A stretch of 7,252 nucleotides of DNA from Anaerolineae bacterium (GTDB lineage Bacteria > Chloroflexota > Anaerolineae > Anaerolineales > Villigracilaceae): contig PLNY01000249.1 in assembly GCA_003141915.1 (NCBI GenBank), positions 1 to 7,252 on the forward strand, written 5' to 3'. The notes beneath the pieces were generated by a model that was not told where the DNA came from, did not search any database, and saw only the letters and a program-made list of their open reading frames with translations. The stretch's first letter is position 1. The number at the start of each line of letters is the position of its first letter. The position numbers were made by a program, and so were the translations under genes. Positions 6,773 to 7,252 of this stretch are shown one piece after another.

Positions 6773-7135
6773 ATGCCAGTCAAACATTCAACCGATGTTG
6801 AAGCCAACGATGTTGCGAACGCCAAAGACACCCAGATTCAAGTTTTGATTTCATCGCAAGAGGGACCGAACTTTGCCTTGCGAAAATTTTCGATGAAAAA
6901 AGATGGAGGCATGCCGCGCCACACGAACACCGTCGAACACGAGCAATATGTTTTGCGCGGACAAGCCGCGATCACGATTGGTGATGAAACGTATCACGTC
7001 AAAGCTGGCGACGTGGTCTTCATCCCTGAAGGTGTGATCCATTCGTATCAAAACACGGGCGATGAACCTTTTGAATTTTTGTGCATCATTCCCAACAAGG
7101 AAGACAAGATCACAGTAGTGGATGCGAGTTGCTAA
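6773..7135 (+). CDS. Small cupin-domain protein
   Basis: This 120-residue single-domain cupin has no signal peptide and is probably cytosolic. Motif 1 is GGMPRHTNTVEHEQYVLRG (45-63) and motif 2 is GDVVFIPEGVIHSYQN (79-94), the latter a full match to G(X)5PXG(X)2H(X)3N. Likely metal ligands are His50, His56 and His90, with Glu57 nearby; the second histidine of the usual HxH is Asn52 here. Such stand-alone cupin_2 proteins bind a metal ion and include isomerases, dioxygenases and small-molecule sensors, so the reaction cannot be assigned. The C-terminus ends in Cys120. The gene has its own strong Shine-Dalgarno and is separated from recF by a 110-bp repeat, so it is probably expressed independently. 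Confidence 0.88.
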   Translation: MPVKHSTDVEANDVANAKDTQIQVLISSQEGPNFALRKFSMKKDGGMPRHTNTVEHEQYVLRGQAAITIGDETYHVKAGDVVFIPEGVIHSYQNTGDEPFEFLCIIPNKEDKITVVDASC

Positions 7136-7153
7136 AACATGAGCAAGGGATCA

Positions 7154-7252
7154 TCAAAAAATGGGAAAGAAATCCTGTTGAACTCCAGCACAACGCGCAC
7201 CCTTGACTCTAACTTTGACCTGCGGATTGTCGGAATGTGTCAATGATTTGAG
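7154..7252 (-). CDS. Possible C-terminal end of a convergent unknown gene, partial
   Basis: One minus-strand frame is open from the right edge for 32 codons to a TGA at 7156-7154, reading ...DNPQVKVRVKGARCAGVQQDFFPIF. The other two minus-strand frames have stops within about 15 codons of the edge. The stop would lie 18 bp from the cupin stop, a normal convergent spacing. I do not recognise the sequence and 32 codons is short enough to be chance. A competing plus-strand frame (ATG 7139 to TGA 7246, 35 codons) has no Shine-Dalgarno and is less convincing. Confidence 0.22.
   Translation of the reverse strand, partial: LKSLTHSDNPQVKVRVKGARCAGVQQDFFPIF

Noticed and set aside
1..7252. CRISPR array, tRNA, rRNA, insertion sequence, phage or toxin-antitoxin genes
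   Set aside because: I looked for repeated spacers, cloverleaf sequences, transposase motifs and small gene pairs and found none that hold up.

Overview
The window looks like a piece of an environmental bacterial chromosome, most likely a Chloroflexota (Anaerolineae-like) genome. This is inferred from gene content and style: a peptide deformylase with an acidic insertion next to recF, a cyclic-nucleotide-binding/membrane-PH fusion protein, a lipoprotein sulfatase, and intergenic palindromes of the GTCATTGCGAG...GCAATCTC and CACAAAG types. No rRNA, tRNA or other taxonomic marker is present, so the assignment is tentative.

Layout. The left edge (1-1106) is on the minus strand. It holds the first eight codons of a Rossmann-fold protein (MKIAIIGA...), preceded in transcription order by a TIGR00374/UPF0104 flippase-like membrane protein, with a 28-bp-arm imperfect hairpin between the two. 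A short AT-rich divergent region (1107-1191) separates these from a plus-strand run: a lipoprotein sulfatase (1192-2547), a thioredoxin-fold redoxin (2554-3057), a cNMP-domain protein with two membrane + bacterial-PH modules (3096-4805), peptide deformylase (4839-5369) and recF (5449-6636). Gaps in this run are 6, 38, 33 and 79 bp, so it could be partly or wholly co-transcribed, although the functions look mixed rather than a single pathway. A 110-bp palindromic element (6639-6748) follows recF, and then a small cupin gene with a strong Shine-Dalgarno (6773-7135). The last 117 bases contain only a weak candidate for the end of a convergent minus-strand gene.

The clearest anomaly is in recF. 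An in-frame TAG at codon 329 separates the ABC signature motif from the Walker B motif, while the frame continues cleanly for 66 more codons with the conserved LLDE...ELD sequence intact. It is a recent nonsense mutation, a base error, or (less likely) a readthrough site. The second notable item is the cNMP/PH protein, whose C-terminal 70% is an internal duplication. I see no CRISPR array, toxin-antitoxin pair, phage or insertion-sequence gene, and no convincing new defence or biosynthetic system; most of the window is ordinary chromosomal gene content.
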